From contig NZ_NJIG01000005.1 in assembly GCF_002209535.1 (NCBI RefSeq), positions 62,001-126,000 on the forward strand: 64,000 nt of DNA, written 5' to 3'. Numbering within the stretch: position 1 is the first letter of the stretch; each line of letters starts with the position of its first letter. The stretch is from Achromobacter marplatensis (lineage in GTDB: Bacteria; Pseudomonadota; Gammaproteobacteria; Burkholderiales; Burkholderiaceae_B). The position numbers and the translations under genes are program-made. Below, one piece after another: positions 34,328 to 42,574 of the stretch. The notes under the pieces were generated by a model. That model made no database searches, was not told the origin of the DNA, and saw only the letters and a program-made list of their open reading frames with translations.

Positions 34328-34369
34328 ATGATGGGACTAGTCACACAAGTCGGCGTTGATATGGATCAA
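34328..34369 (-). promoter_or_regulatory. FNR/ANR box and promoter of ccoNOQP
   Basis: TTGAT-ATGG-ATCAA (34356-34369) is a perfect FNR/ANR site. If it sits at -41.5, transcription starts near 34321, and CATCAT (34333-34328 on the minus strand) falls at -12 to -7. A 32-base leader to the ccoN ATG results. This is the known class II arrangement for oxygen control of cbb3 genes. Confidence 0.85.
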
Positions 34370-34488
34370 GCACTGGATGGCCCGCAGGGGAACGCGGCGC
34401 CCGCGCAACGGAACTGCAAGAAGATGGGCGAATGTTGCGGTCGAGGCGGGCGCATCGCCCGAACCTGAACCACGATGCGCAGCGGCTT

Positions 34489-34650
34489 TCAGCCGCGGCT
34501 GGCGGGACCGCTGTCGTCGTCGCGCAGGATGGCCGTGCCGGCGTTGTCGGTGTCGTCGTACTGGCCGTTGAAGACGGCCCACCACAGCGATATGCCGATG
34601 GCCAGCACGAACAGCAGGGACAGGGGCAGCAGCAGGTACAGGATGGTCAT
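34489..34650 (-). CDS. ccoS: cbb3 oxidase assembly protein CcoS
   Basis: Small membrane protein of 53 residues: one helix (ILYLLLPLSLLFVLAIGISL) followed by the FNGQYDDTDNAGTAILRDDD segment that matches the CcoS motif (FDDLD..GxxILxDD). CcoS is required for heme and copper cofactor insertion into CcoN. The ATG at 34650 overlaps the stop of the CcoI-like gene (ATGA), so the two are coupled. The frame upstream of 34650 lies within that gene and is not used. Confidence 0.9.
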   Translation of the reverse strand: MTILYLLLPLSLLFVLAIGISLWWAVFNGQYDDTDNAGTAILRDDDSGPASRG

Positions 34651-35618
34651 TGCGCAGCTTCCAGCGCGCCGGAGGGCGAGAGTTCGCCAGACCAGTCCCG
34701 GCGGCACAGGCGCCAGGAGTTATAGGCTACCGCCAGCGACGAGACCAGCATGGTGATGGCGGCCAGCCACGGCGTGACCCAGCCCACCAGCGCCAGCGGC
34801 GTCATGAGCAGATGCCAGACCAGCGATCCATAGAGGTTCTGGCGGGCCTTGTGGCGGGCTTGCCGCAAGAGTTCGTCCAGCGCGGCATCGGGCATGGACG
34901 GGTGCGCCGCCAGCGCCGAGTGCGCCGAAGCCATGGCCGTGGGCACCGCCATCGACATGGCGCAGGGGCAGCTCATGACCAGCAGCGCCACCATCACCGG
35001 GATGCTGTGCGCGGGATCGATGTAGGCCCACGCGGCAGCCGCTGCCAGCGCCAGCGCCACCTGCGCCAGGACGAAGCGCGAGGCCAGGCGGTCAGCGCGG
35101 GCGCCCAGGTCCAGGCGCTGGGCCTCGACCCGCTGGTGCCGCAGGCCGCCTGCCGCGCCGAAGGACTGGCGCGCGCAGAGCTCCAGATATCTTGCTGTCA
35201 GCAAGAAGGCCACGAACATCGTGACGGAATCGAAATAGACTTCGCCGTGCCCCGTCCAGGTGGCGTGCACGCTGGGGATGAAGGCCGCGACGATGCCAAG
35301 CGCCACCGGCACGTCCATGCCGGCGCGCCCGTGGCGCAAGTTGTCGCCCGCGTGGCGCCAGATGGGCCACGCCGAATACAGCACCACGGGGATGGTCAGC
35401 GCGAAGCTGGCCCAGTTCATCAGCACGATGGCCCAGTCCAGCGTTTCCAGGGCGTCGACGGGCATGCTGTCGTGCCGCAGGTAGCCGGGCCACGCGAACA
35501 TCATGACCTGCATCATCGCCAGCCAGGCGAGCGACAGGCGCACCAGCGCGTGGCGGCGCTGCTGGCGGTCGGCATCCGGCAGGCAGGCAGGAACGGCGAA
35601 GATCGATTTTGCTCGCAT
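34647..35618 (-). CDS. CcoI/FixI-like P1B ATPase membrane scaffold lacking all soluble ATPase domains
   Basis: Inner-membrane protein of 323 residues in the place of CcoI, the copper P-type ATPase for cbb3 oxidase. It keeps the transmembrane parts: MDVPVALGIVAAF, YFDSVTMFVAFLLTARYLEL, the CPC motif C217-P-C219, and TMLVSSLAVAYNSWRL with M290 and S293/S294. The actuator (TGES), phosphorylation (DKTGT) and nucleotide-binding (GDGIND) domains and the N-terminal metal-binding domain are absent, yet the frame is intact at each junction. The TM7 Tyr-Asn pair reads W268-H269. It cannot hydrolyse ATP. The ATG at 35618 lacks a clear ribosome-binding site; see the FNR box. A degenerate relic or a repurposed copper-site protein are both possible. 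Confidence 0.8.
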   Translation of the reverse strand: MRAKSIFAVPACLPDADRQQRRHALVRLSLAWLAMMQVMMFAWPGYLRHDSMPVDALETLDWAIVLMNWASFALTIPVVLYSAWPIWRHAGDNLRHGRAGMDVPVALGIVAAFIPSVHATWTGHGEVYFDSVTMFVAFLLTARYLELCARQSFGAAGGLRHQRVEAQRLDLGARADRLASRFVLAQVALALAAAAAWAYIDPAHSIPVMVALLVMSCPCAMSMAVPTAMASAHSALAAHPSMPDAALDELLRQARHKARQNLYGSLVWHLLMTPLALVGWVTPWLAAITMLVSSLAVAYNSWRLCRRDWSGELSPSGALEAAQ

Positions 35619-35624
35619 GCGCCG

Positions 35625-35666
35625 ATGGTAACCACCGCCCTGGCAAGGCGCCTTGATCTGGATCAA
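35625..35666 (-). promoter_or_regulatory. FNR/ANR box and promoter of the CcoI-like/ccoS pair
   Basis: TTGAT-CTGG-ATCAA (35653-35666) is a perfect FNR/ANR site, extended as CCTTGATCTGGATCAAGG. Placing it at -41.5 puts the transcript start at 35618, exactly the first base of the ATG, with TACCAT (35630-35625 on the minus strand) at -12 to -7. This predicts a leaderless mRNA, which agrees with the missing Shine-Dalgarno sequence. Confidence 0.8.
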
Positions 35667-35703
35667 GGCGCTTTCCGCCCCTTGCCGAGGTGGGGCGGCC
35701 GGG

Positions 35704-36972
35704 TCAGGGGCGCTGCTGGCGCAGCACGTCCACCACGGCACGCATCAGGGCTGCCAGTTCATCGTCGGCGATGGTCAGCGCCGGCGTCAGGTAAACGACG
35801 TTGCCGAACGGGCGGACCCAGACGCCGGCCTCGACCAGCCGGCGTTTCAAGGCCTCGCGGTCGGCGATGCCGTCCAGTTCCACCACGCCGATCGCGCCCA
35901 ACACGCGCACGTCGCGCACCCAGGGCACGTCGCGGCAAGGCTCCAGGCCGGCAGCCAGCGCCGTCGACAGGCGTTGCGCCTGCGCCAGCCGGGGCTCGGA
36001 CTCGAACAGGTCCAACGACGCGTTGGCGGCCGCGCAAGCCAGCGCATTGCCCATGAAGGTGGGGCCATGCATCAGCGCGTGCGCCGGGTCATCAGACCAG
36101 AATGCCTCGAATACCCGGTTGCTGGCCACCGTGGCGGCCAGCGGCAGCGTGCCGCCCGTCAGCGCCTTGGACAGGGTGATGATGTCGGGCCGGATGCCGG
36201 CCTGCTCGAACGCGAACATCGTGCCCGTGCGCCCGAACCCGGTGAAGATCTCGTCGAAGATCAGCAGCAGGCCGTGGCGGTCCGCCAGCCGACGCAGGCG
36301 GCGCAGCACTTCCGGTTCATGCAGCAGCATGCCGCCCGCCCCCTGCACCAGCGGTTCGACCAGGATGCCGGCCAGTTGCGGCCCGCGCGTCTCCAGGAAT
36401 TGGTCCAGTGCTGCCATCGAGGCCTCGTCGCGCGGCAGGTCGACGATGTCGTGCTCGGCCAGCATGCCCCGGAACAGGCTGTGCATGCCCTCGTCCGGAT
36501 CGCATACGGCCATGGTGCCGAACGTGTCGCCGTGATAGCCGCCGCGGAACGCCAGGAAGCGGCTGCGGCCGCGTTCGCCCTGGTTCAGCCAGAACTGCAC
36601 GGCCATCTTCATGGCGACTTCCACCGCCACCGAGCCCGAATCGGTATAGAAGACCCGATCCAGCCCCGGGCCCAGCAATCCGGCCAGCCGGCGCGCCAGG
36701 GTCAACGCCGGTTCGTGGGTCAGGCCGCCAAACATCACGTGCGGCATGGCCTCCAACTGCGCGCGCACCGCCTGGGCGATGTGCGGGTGGTTGTAGCCGT
36801 GGCAGGCCGTCCACCAGGACGCCACGCCGTCGATCAGGCTGCGCCCGTCGGCCAGCTCCAGCCGGCTGCCGTGGCTGCGCACAACCGGCAGCGGCGGCGT
36901 GGCTGTCTTCATTTGGGCATAGGGAAGCCAGATATGTGGCTGGCCCTGGGCCACCCAGTCGGGCGTGTGCAT
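35704..36972 (-). CDS. bioA: Adenosylmethionine-8-amino-7-oxononanoate aminotransferase (BioA)
   Basis: PLP enzyme of biotin synthesis, 422 residues, converting 8-amino-7-oxononanoate to 7,8-diaminopelargonate with S-adenosylmethionine as amino donor. Class III signatures include D240 with LLIFDEIFTGFGRTG, and lysine K269 (DIITLSKALTGGTLPLAATV). WWTACHGYNHPHI and the C-terminal RPFGNVVYLTPAL are BioA features that separate it from generic omega-transaminases. The ATG at 36972 follows GGAG. It is divergent from bioF-bioH-like-bioCD, so both sides likely share control in the 148-base spacer; I see no named biotin operator there. Confidence 0.93.
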   Translation of the reverse strand: MHTPDWVAQGQPHIWLPYAQMKTATPPLPVVRSHGSRLELADGRSLIDGVASWWTACHGYNHPHIAQAVRAQLEAMPHVMFGGLTHEPALTLARRLAGLLGPGLDRVFYTDSGSVAVEVAMKMAVQFWLNQGERGRSRFLAFRGGYHGDTFGTMAVCDPDEGMHSLFRGMLAEHDIVDLPRDEASMAALDQFLETRGPQLAGILVEPLVQGAGGMLLHEPEVLRRLRRLADRHGLLLIFDEIFTGFGRTGTMFAFEQAGIRPDIITLSKALTGGTLPLAATVASNRVFEAFWSDDPAHALMHGPTFMGNALACAAANASLDLFESEPRLAQAQRLSTALAAGLEPCRDVPWVRDVRVLGAIGVVELDGIADREALKRRLVEAGVWVRPFGNVVYLTPALTIADDELAALMRAVVDVLRQQRP

Positions 36973-37120
36973 GATTGAACTCCGCAAAAACCGGCGGCGG
37001 CCCGGCGGTTCCGGGAAGGTTTGTCCCCGAAAACCGCCGCGCGCGCCTCCACTACAATGGCCCGCATTCTACGGCCTGGCGCGGGGCAGCCCCTGCCCCC
37101 GGCCGCTGCCGGAACGATTG

Positions 37121-38308
37121 ATGTCAAAGCTGGATTCCCTGTTTTCCTCCGAGTTGGCCCTGGCCGACACCCGCCGCGTGCGACGCCGCCTGCGCACCGC
37201 CACGGCGGCGCCGCCCGGCCGGATCGTGCTGAACGGCGCGCCTGTGCTGAATTTTTCCAGCAACGACTATCTGGGCCTGTCCAAGCACCCGCTCTTGATC
37301 GAGCGTGCCCGGGAATGGGCAGCCCGCCACGGGGCGGGCGCTCAGGCTTCGCGTCTGGTCTGCGGCAATCTTGACCTGCACGAGCAAGTGGAGGCCAAGC
37401 TGGCGCGCCTGAAAGGCTCCGAAGCCGCCCTCGTGCTGGCCTCCGGCTGGCAGGCCAACGCCGCGGTGCTGCCCGCGCTGCTGCGCGCCGCCGGCACCCG
37501 GGGCGAGGTCGAGCTGTATGCCGACAAGTTGAACCACGCCAGCCTGCACCACGGCTGCCAGGCGGCCGGCGTGAAGCAGATCCGTTTCCGGCACAACGAC
37601 CTGGACCATCTGGAACGCCTGCTCGCGGCCCGGGCCGCAGAAGGGTCGGATAAGCCCGTGTCCCGATTCATCGTCACGGAAAGCGTGTTCAGCATGGACG
37701 GGGACCGGACCGACGTCGTCCGGCTGGCCGAACTTGCCGACCGCTATCAGGCCTTCGTCTACCTGGACGAAGCCCACGCCACCGGCGTGCTCGGCCCTGG
37801 CGGCATGGGGCTGGCCGGATTGGCGCCCGGCCGCATCGACCTGGCGATGGGCACGTTCAGCAAGGCGCTGGGCGGCTTCGGCGCCTACGTGGCCGGCTCC
37901 CGCGCGCTGTGCGACTACCTGATCAACACCTGCTCGGGATTCATCTACACCACCGCGCTGCCCCCCGCCGTGCTGGGCGCGATGGACGCCGCCTTGGACC
38001 TGGTGCCCACGCTGGACGCCGAACGCGCCCGGCTGGCGGCCGCCGGTGACCATCTGCGCGCCGCGTTCCAGGGCATGGGGCTGGACACCGGCGCCTCGTC
38101 CACCCAGATTGTGCCCGCCATGGTGGGCGACGAAGGCCGCGCGCTGGCGATCGCCGCCGATCTGGAACAGCGGGGCCTGCTGGCCGTGGCGATCCGCCCG
38201 CCCACCGTACCCGCCGGCACCAGCCGGCTGCGCGTGACGCTCAGCGCCGCGCACCGCGACGCCGACGTGGCGCAACTGATCGCCGGCTTTGCGGCGGTGC
38301 TGGCATGA
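37121..38308 (+). CDS. bioF: 8-amino-7-oxononanoate synthase (BioF)
   Basis: PLP enzyme of biotin synthesis, 395 residues, condensing pimeloyl-ACP with L-alanine. Features: NFSSNDYLGLSKHP, ASRLVCGNLDLHEQVE, FVYLDEAHATGVLGPGGMG (PLP Asp) and lysine K248 in MGTFSKALGGFGAYVAGS. The ATG at 37121 is the family start; a long in-frame extension upstream overlaps the promoter spacer and is rejected. A possible -10 TACAAT lies at 37053-37058. Its stop overlaps the next ATG (ATGA). Confidence 0.95.
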   Translation: MSKLDSLFSSELALADTRRVRRRLRTATAAPPGRIVLNGAPVLNFSSNDYLGLSKHPLLIERAREWAARHGAGAQASRLVCGNLDLHEQVEAKLARLKGSEAALVLASGWQANAAVLPALLRAAGTRGEVELYADKLNHASLHHGCQAAGVKQIRFRHNDLDHLERLLAARAAEGSDKPVSRFIVTESVFSMDGDRTDVVRLAELADRYQAFVYLDEAHATGVLGPGGMGLAGLAPGRIDLAMGTFSKALGGFGAYVAGSRALCDYLINTCSGFIYTTALPPAVLGAMDAALDLVPTLDAERARLAAAGDHLRAAFQGMGLDTGASSTQIVPAMVGDEGRALAIAADLEQRGLLAVAIRPPTVPAGTSRLRVTLSAAHRDADVAQLIAGFAAVLA

Positions 38309-38982
38309 CGGACTCCCACCCCCTGCCCGTCCGCCCCACCCTGCTGTTCGTCCATGGCTGGGCCTTCGACGCCTCGGTCTGGACGCCGTTGCGCGCCGAA
38401 CTGCGCGATTGGCCGCAAGTGGCCGCCGACGCCGGCTACTTCGGGCCGGCCCACCTCCCAACGATCGACGGCCCGGTGATCGCCGTCGGCCATTCGATGG
38501 GCGTGCTGCGGCTGCTGCGCGGCTTGCCAGTGGATTGCCGCGGACTGGTGTCGATCAACGGCTTCCCGCGTTTTGGCGCGGCGCCGGACTTCGACGCCGG
38601 CGTGCCGCGCCGCATGCTCGACCGCATGGTCAAGCGCCTGTCGGCCGATCCGGCTGCGGTGCTGCAGGATTTCCGCCAGCGCTGCGGCGACGCCTCCGCC
38701 TTTGGCGCACCGCAGCTGGAAACGCTGGCCCAAGACCTGGAAGCGCTTCGCGATGAAGACCAGCGCGGCGCGCTGGCGGCCCTGCCCGTTTCGCTGCTGA
38801 TCCTGGCGGGCCAGGACGATCCGATCGTCCCGATGGCGATGACGCAAGCCGCATTTGGCGGCCGCGCCGGCGACGAACGGCATGAGCGGGAACAGGGCGG
38901 CCATCTGTTGCCGGTGACGGACGCGTCATGGTGCGCGCGCCATATCGCCGGATTCATTGCCCGACTGACCCAGGCGGCCTGA
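38305..38982 (+). CDS. Alpha/beta-hydrolase, BioH/BioG-type pimeloyl-ACP methyl ester esterase
   Basis: Alpha/beta-hydrolase of 225 residues with oxyanion segment FVHGWAFDASVW, nucleophile S64 (VGHSMG), acid in LILAGQDDPIVP and His in EQGGHLLPV. Between bioF and bioC/bioD, and coupled to bioF by an ATGA overlap, it most probably performs the BioH/BioG step: hydrolysing the methyl ester of pimeloyl-ACP to release it into BioF. It is slightly shorter than E. coli BioH (256). Sequence alone cannot separate BioH from BioG-type enzymes. Confidence 0.83.
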   Translation: MTDSHPLPVRPTLLFVHGWAFDASVWTPLRAELRDWPQVAADAGYFGPAHLPTIDGPVIAVGHSMGVLRLLRGLPVDCRGLVSINGFPRFGAAPDFDAGVPRRMLDRMVKRLSADPAAVLQDFRQRCGDASAFGAPQLETLAQDLEALRDEDQRGALAALPVSLLILAGQDDPIVPMAMTQAAFGGRAGDERHEREQGGHLLPVTDASWCARHIAGFIARLTQAA

Positions 38983-39006
38983 TTGCCTGGCCTGACTGTA
39001 CGCACC

Positions 39007-40443
39007 ATGACGCAAGCTCCACGCAAGCCGCAAGTCGCCGCCCGTTTCGGCGCGGCCGCGCACCGCTATGAAGACCATGCGCCTATCCAGCGCATCACGG
39101 CCGAACGGCTGGCCGGTGATATCGCCCGGCTGCGCCTGCCCCCGCGCCCCCGCATCCTGGAGATCGGCTGCGGCACCGGCCTGCTGACTCAGGCGCTGGC
39201 CCGCCGGCTGGGGCCGGCCGACTGGACGGTCACCGACATCTCGCCCGCGATGCTCGCCACCTCGCAGCGCGGCCCGGCGCTGCCGGGCACGGCAAGGTTT
39301 GAAGTGCTGGACGGCGAATACCCCCAGGCGCTCGCCGGCCCTTACGACCTGATCTGCTCCAGCCTGGCCGTTCAATGGTTTACGGACCTGAACGCCGGCC
39401 TGGGCCGGCTGGCCACATTATTGGCGCCGGGCGGCCATCTGGCCGTCGCGACGCTGGCCGACGGCACATTCGACGAATGGCGGGCCGCCCACCAGGCCGC
39501 GGGCCTCGTTGCGGTCACGCCACGCTACCCCGCGCACGCCGCCATCCGTCCGGCCATGGGCAATTTGGCCGGTAGCGTGCACAGCGAACGGCTGATACAA
39601 AATCATCCTGACGGCCTGACTTTCCTGAAGGGCCTGAAAGGCATCGGCGCCACCACGCCCGCGCCCGGGCGGCCGCCGCTCAGCGCGGCGGCACTGCGGC
39701 GCGTGCTGGCAGCGTTTGACGAACAAGGAGCCACGGTGACGTATCACCTGGCCTACGGTATGTGGAAAAAAACGACTCAACGCCCCGTCGGGGTTTTCGT
39801 GACCGGCACCGACACCGGCATCGGCAAGACGCTGGTGTCCGCCATCCTGGCGCGCGCCTGGAACGCCGACTACTGGAAGCCGGTACAGACCGGCGTGTCC
39901 GAAGAACCCGGCGACACCGACACCGTCGCGCAACTGGCCCGGCTGCCGCCCGAACGCCTGCATTTGCCGGCCTACGTGCTGCAAGCGCCGCTGTCGCCCT
40001 GGGCCGCCGCCACGCTGGAAGACACGGTGGTCGACGCGACCACCATCGTGCCGCCGACGACCGACGGCCCCTTGATCGTAGAAGGCGCGGGCGGCCTGTA
40101 CGTGCCCATTGACGACACGCACATGATGATCGACCTGATCGCCCGCCTGGACATGCCGGTGGTGCTGGCGGCGCGCAGCGGCCTGGGCACCATCAACCAC
40201 ACGTTGCTGAGCCTGGAAGCGCTCAAGCGCCGCGGCATCCCCGTGCTGGGCGTCGTCATGAGCGGCCCGCTGTCGGCGGGCAACAAGGAAGCCATTGAAC
40301 GCTTCGGCGACGTGCGCGTGCTGGCCGAAATCCCGCCCCTGTCAAAAGTGGACGCCGCCGCCGTCGACGCACTGGCGCAGATCATCCCGCCGCTGGAAGA
40401 CTGCCTGGCGGCCTTGGGCGGGGCGCCCGCGGTGGCGGATTAG
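39007..40443 (+). CDS. bioC-bioD: Fused BioC-BioD: malonyl-ACP O-methyltransferase and dethiobiotin synthetase
   Basis: One uninterrupted frame of 478 residues joins two biotin enzymes. Residues 1 to about 255 are BioC: SAM motif I ILEIGCGTGLLTQALA, YDLICSSLAVQWF and the typical ending VTYHLAYGMWKK. From about 260 on it is BioD: P-loop VFVTGTDTGIGKT (residues 267-275), WKPVQTG and IVEGAGGLYVPID. BioC starts the pimeloyl pathway by methylating malonyl-ACP; BioD closes the ureido ring of dethiobiotin. The ATG at 39007 has a weak ribosome-binding site. The join follows a run of seven As (39766-39772), and an in-frame internal start exists (see separate entry). These are normally separate proteins; bioB is not in the window. 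Confidence 0.85.
   Translation: MTQAPRKPQVAARFGAAAHRYEDHAPIQRITAERLAGDIARLRLPPRPRILEIGCGTGLLTQALARRLGPADWTVTDISPAMLATSQRGPALPGTARFEVLDGEYPQALAGPYDLICSSLAVQWFTDLNAGLGRLATLLAPGGHLAVATLADGTFDEWRAAHQAAGLVAVTPRYPAHAAIRPAMGNLAGSVHSERLIQNHPDGLTFLKGLKGIGATTPAPGRPPLSAAALRRVLAAFDEQGATVTYHLAYGMWKKTTQRPVGVFVTGTDTGIGKTLVSAILARAWNADYWKPVQTGVSEEPGDTDTVAQLARLPPERLHLPAYVLQAPLSPWAAATLEDTVVDATTIVPPTTDGPLIVEGAGGLYVPIDDTHMMIDLIARLDMPVVLAARSGLGTINHTLLSLEALKRRGIPVLGVVMSGPLSAGNKEAIERFGDVRVLAEIPPLSKVDAAAVDALAQIIPPLEDCLAALGGAPAVAD
39725..39738 (+). promoter_or_regulatory. Internal Shine-Dalgarno and GTG start that could yield BioD alone
   Basis: AAGGAG (39725-39730) lies 5 bases before an in-frame GTG (39736-39738, residue 244 of the fusion). 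Initiation here would give a 235-residue BioD with the short N-terminal leader MTYHLAYGMWKK. The site is far better than that of the upstream ATG at 39007, so a free BioD may be made beside the fusion. Confidence 0.5.
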
Positions 40444-40453
40444 GCGTCGGGCC

Positions 40454-41650
40454 TCATCCCAGCGCCCCCCGTTCCCGCAACGCCGCCAAGCGCTCGGCTG
40501 ACACCCCCGCCTCCGTCAGCACCGCTTCGCTATGCTCGCCGAAGGCGGGCGCGGCGCGGGGCGCATCCGGCTGGCTGCGGCCGAACTTGATGGCTTGGGC
40601 GAACCCGCGGTAGCTGCCCACCACGGGGTGCGTAAACGTCGTGACCATGTTTTCGGCCTGCACCTGCGGGAAGTCGAACATGTCCTCCACGCCACGTGCG
40701 GCCGCGCAAGGCACCTCTTCGCCGAACCAGGCCTCCCATTCCAGCGCCGTGCGCGCGCGCAGGGCCTCGTGCAGACGCGGCACGATCTCGTCGCGGTGTT
40801 CGGCGCGTTTACGCACCGAGTCGTAACGTTCGTTGGCGGCAAGCTCAGGCAAGCCGGTCTTGGCGCACAGCGCCTGCCAGAAATGCGGCGTGTTGGCCGA
40901 GATGTACAGATACCCCTCGCCTGTGGGATGGATGCCCGTGATGCCGCCCGAGCGCATGTCGCGCCCGATGTCGCGCGGTTCGCCTTCGGCCCAGACCAGC
41001 CTTGCGGACTGCAAGGCCAGCGCGCTGCGCAACAGTGATACGCCCACGAACTGCCCGCGTCCGCTGCGTTCCCGCTCGTACAGCGCCGAGGCCACGCCGG
41101 CGGCCACCATGGATGAAGCGTAGTAGTCCACCACCGATCCGTACAGGATCTCGGGCGGCCCCTCGGCCTTGCCTTGCAACGCGCACATGCCAGTCATCGT
41201 CTGCAGCACCTGGTCGTAGCCGGCCTTGTCTTTCAACGGCCCGGTTTCCCCATAGCCGGTGACGGCGCAGTAGATCAGCCTGGGATTGATCTCGGCCAGC
41301 TGCTCATAGGCGATGCCCAGCCGGGCCGGCACGCTGGGCCGGAAGTTGTGCACCAGCACGTCCGCCTGCCGCGCCAGATCGTGCAGGACGGCCAGCGCTT
41401 CCGGATTTTTCAGGTCCAGCACCAATCCGCGCTTGCCGCGGTTCACGCCAAGAAAGGCGCGGCTTTCGGCATCCAGCGTGGACGGGTACTTGCGCAGGTT
41501 GTCGCCGCTGGGCGGCTCCACCTTGATGACGTCGGCGCCCTGATCCGCCAGCAGCGTGCAGCCATACGGCCCGGCGATGTAGGCGCTCAGGTCCAGCACA
41601 CGGACGCCCGCCAGCGGACCGCCCGGCGATTGCATTGCCGCCGCCATCAT
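40454..41650 (-). CDS. CaiB/BaiF family (class III) CoA-transferase
   Basis: Class III CoA-transferase of 398 residues that moves CoA between carboxylic acids. Features: GVRVLDLSAYIAGPYGCTLL, DVIKVEPPSGDNLR, the nucleophile Asp in the LNVNRGKRGLVLDLK-type segment (here LGVNRGKRGLVLDLK) and the middle AGYDQVLQTMTG. It overlaps the CitE-like gene (ATGA) and lies in an operon with a Bug-type binding protein. The pair fits activation of a C4/C5 hydroxy-dicarboxylate (malate or citramalate) to its CoA thioester, then cleavage by the lyase. The acid itself is inferred. Confidence 0.88.
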   Translation of the reverse strand: MMAAAMQSPGGPLAGVRVLDLSAYIAGPYGCTLLADQGADVIKVEPPSGDNLRKYPSTLDAESRAFLGVNRGKRGLVLDLKNPEALAVLHDLARQADVLVHNFRPSVPARLGIAYEQLAEINPRLIYCAVTGYGETGPLKDKAGYDQVLQTMTGMCALQGKAEGPPEILYGSVVDYYASSMVAAGVASALYERERSGRGQFVGVSLLRSALALQSARLVWAEGEPRDIGRDMRSGGITGIHPTGEGYLYISANTPHFWQALCAKTGLPELAANERYDSVRKRAEHRDEIVPRLHEALRARTALEWEAWFGEEVPCAAARGVEDMFDFPQVQAENMVTTFTHPVVGSYRGFAQAIKFGRSQPDAPRAAPAFGEHSEAVLTEAGVSAERLAALRERGALG

Positions 41651-42534
41651 TGCGCCTGCTCCGCTTGCGCCGTCGCGAGCCCAAGCCCGGCCGCCACCCG
41701 CAATATCGCCTCGGCGCGGCGCAGGAAGGGGCCATCGATCATGCGGCCGTCCACCACGAATGCCGCCACGCCCTTGGCTGACGCTTCGCGCGCGGCCTCA
41801 ACCACGCGGCCCGCGTGCGCGATCTCGTCATCGGTGGGCCGGAACGCCGCGTTGGCCAACGGCACCTGGCGCGGGTGGATGCAGCTTTTGCCGATATAAC
41901 CCAGGCTGCGGGCCAGTTCCGCCTCGGCCCGGTAGCCGGCTTCGTCCTCGATATTGGCGAAGGCGGAGTCGTAGGCGAACACGCCCGCCTCGGCCGCCGC
42001 CAGGCGCAAGGCGAACATGGCCTGCTGCACCGCCACTGCCTCGCGGCGAGCGATGCCCGCCGGCTCGAAGAGATCGCCCAGCCCCAACTGCAAACCCGCC
42101 ACGCTGGGATGCGCCGCCGCCAGGCGGGCCGCCCGCCGCAGCGCACGCGGCGACTCGATGTTCAGCAGCAAGCCGACCGGTTGATCGACGCCGTTGGCGC
42201 GGCGCGCCTGCTCGACCGCGCTGGCCGCCGCCACGACGTCGGCCTCGCTTTCCGCCTTGGGCAGGTTCACCAAGTGCAGCCCCGGCCGCACCACGGCCTG
42301 CACGTCCGCATGGAACTGCCCGGAATCCAGCGCATTGACACGCACGATCAGCGTCTTGCCCGACGCGGCGGCTTCGGGCGCGGCCAGCATGCGGGCCAGA
42401 TGGCCGCGTGCTTCGTCCTTGCGCGACGGCGCCACCGCGTCCTCCAGGTCGAACGACAAGGCGTCGGCGGCGCCCGCCAGAGCCTTGGCGAACAGCTCGG
42501 GGCGCGATCCGGGTACGAACAGTTTGCTTCTCAT
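41647..42534 (-). CDS. CitE-like HpcH/HpaI family CoA-ester lyase
   Basis: TIM-barrel lyase of 295 residues, CitE/malyl-CoA lyase-like branch. Features are the start RSKLFVPGSRPELFAKAL, ALSFDLEDAVAPSRKDEAR, the metal-binding Glu/Asp region LLLNIESPRAL and QLGLGDLFE, and the C-terminal YIGKSCIHPRQVPLANAAF. Such stand-alone CitE proteins cleave citramalyl-CoA, malyl-CoA or similar into acetyl-CoA and a keto acid, which matches the coupled CoA-transferase. The ATG at 42534 is the family start; the upstream extension of the frame is not conserved. Confidence 0.88.
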   Translation of the reverse strand: MRSKLFVPGSRPELFAKALAGAADALSFDLEDAVAPSRKDEARGHLARMLAAPEAAASGKTLIVRVNALDSGQFHADVQAVVRPGLHLVNLPKAESEADVVAAASAVEQARRANGVDQPVGLLLNIESPRALRRAARLAAAHPSVAGLQLGLGDLFEPAGIARREAVAVQQAMFALRLAAAEAGVFAYDSAFANIEDEAGYRAEAELARSLGYIGKSCIHPRQVPLANAAFRPTDDEIAHAGRVVEAAREASAKGVAAFVVDGRMIDGPFLRRAEAILRVAAGLGLATAQAEQAQ

Positions 42535-42574
42535 GCTTGCACTCTGGGAAAGAGGGTTGATGCGGGGTCGGCGC

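Noticed and set aside
34647..35618. Calling the CcoI-like gene a pseudogene
   Set aside because: All domain junctions are in frame, the start and FNR promoter are intact, and the gene is ATGA-coupled to ccoS; there are no internal stops or frameshifts.
36973..37120. Biotin operator (BirA, BioR or BioQ type) between bioA and bioF
   Set aside because: No dyad resembling the known consensus sites was found; only a possible -10 at 37053-37058.
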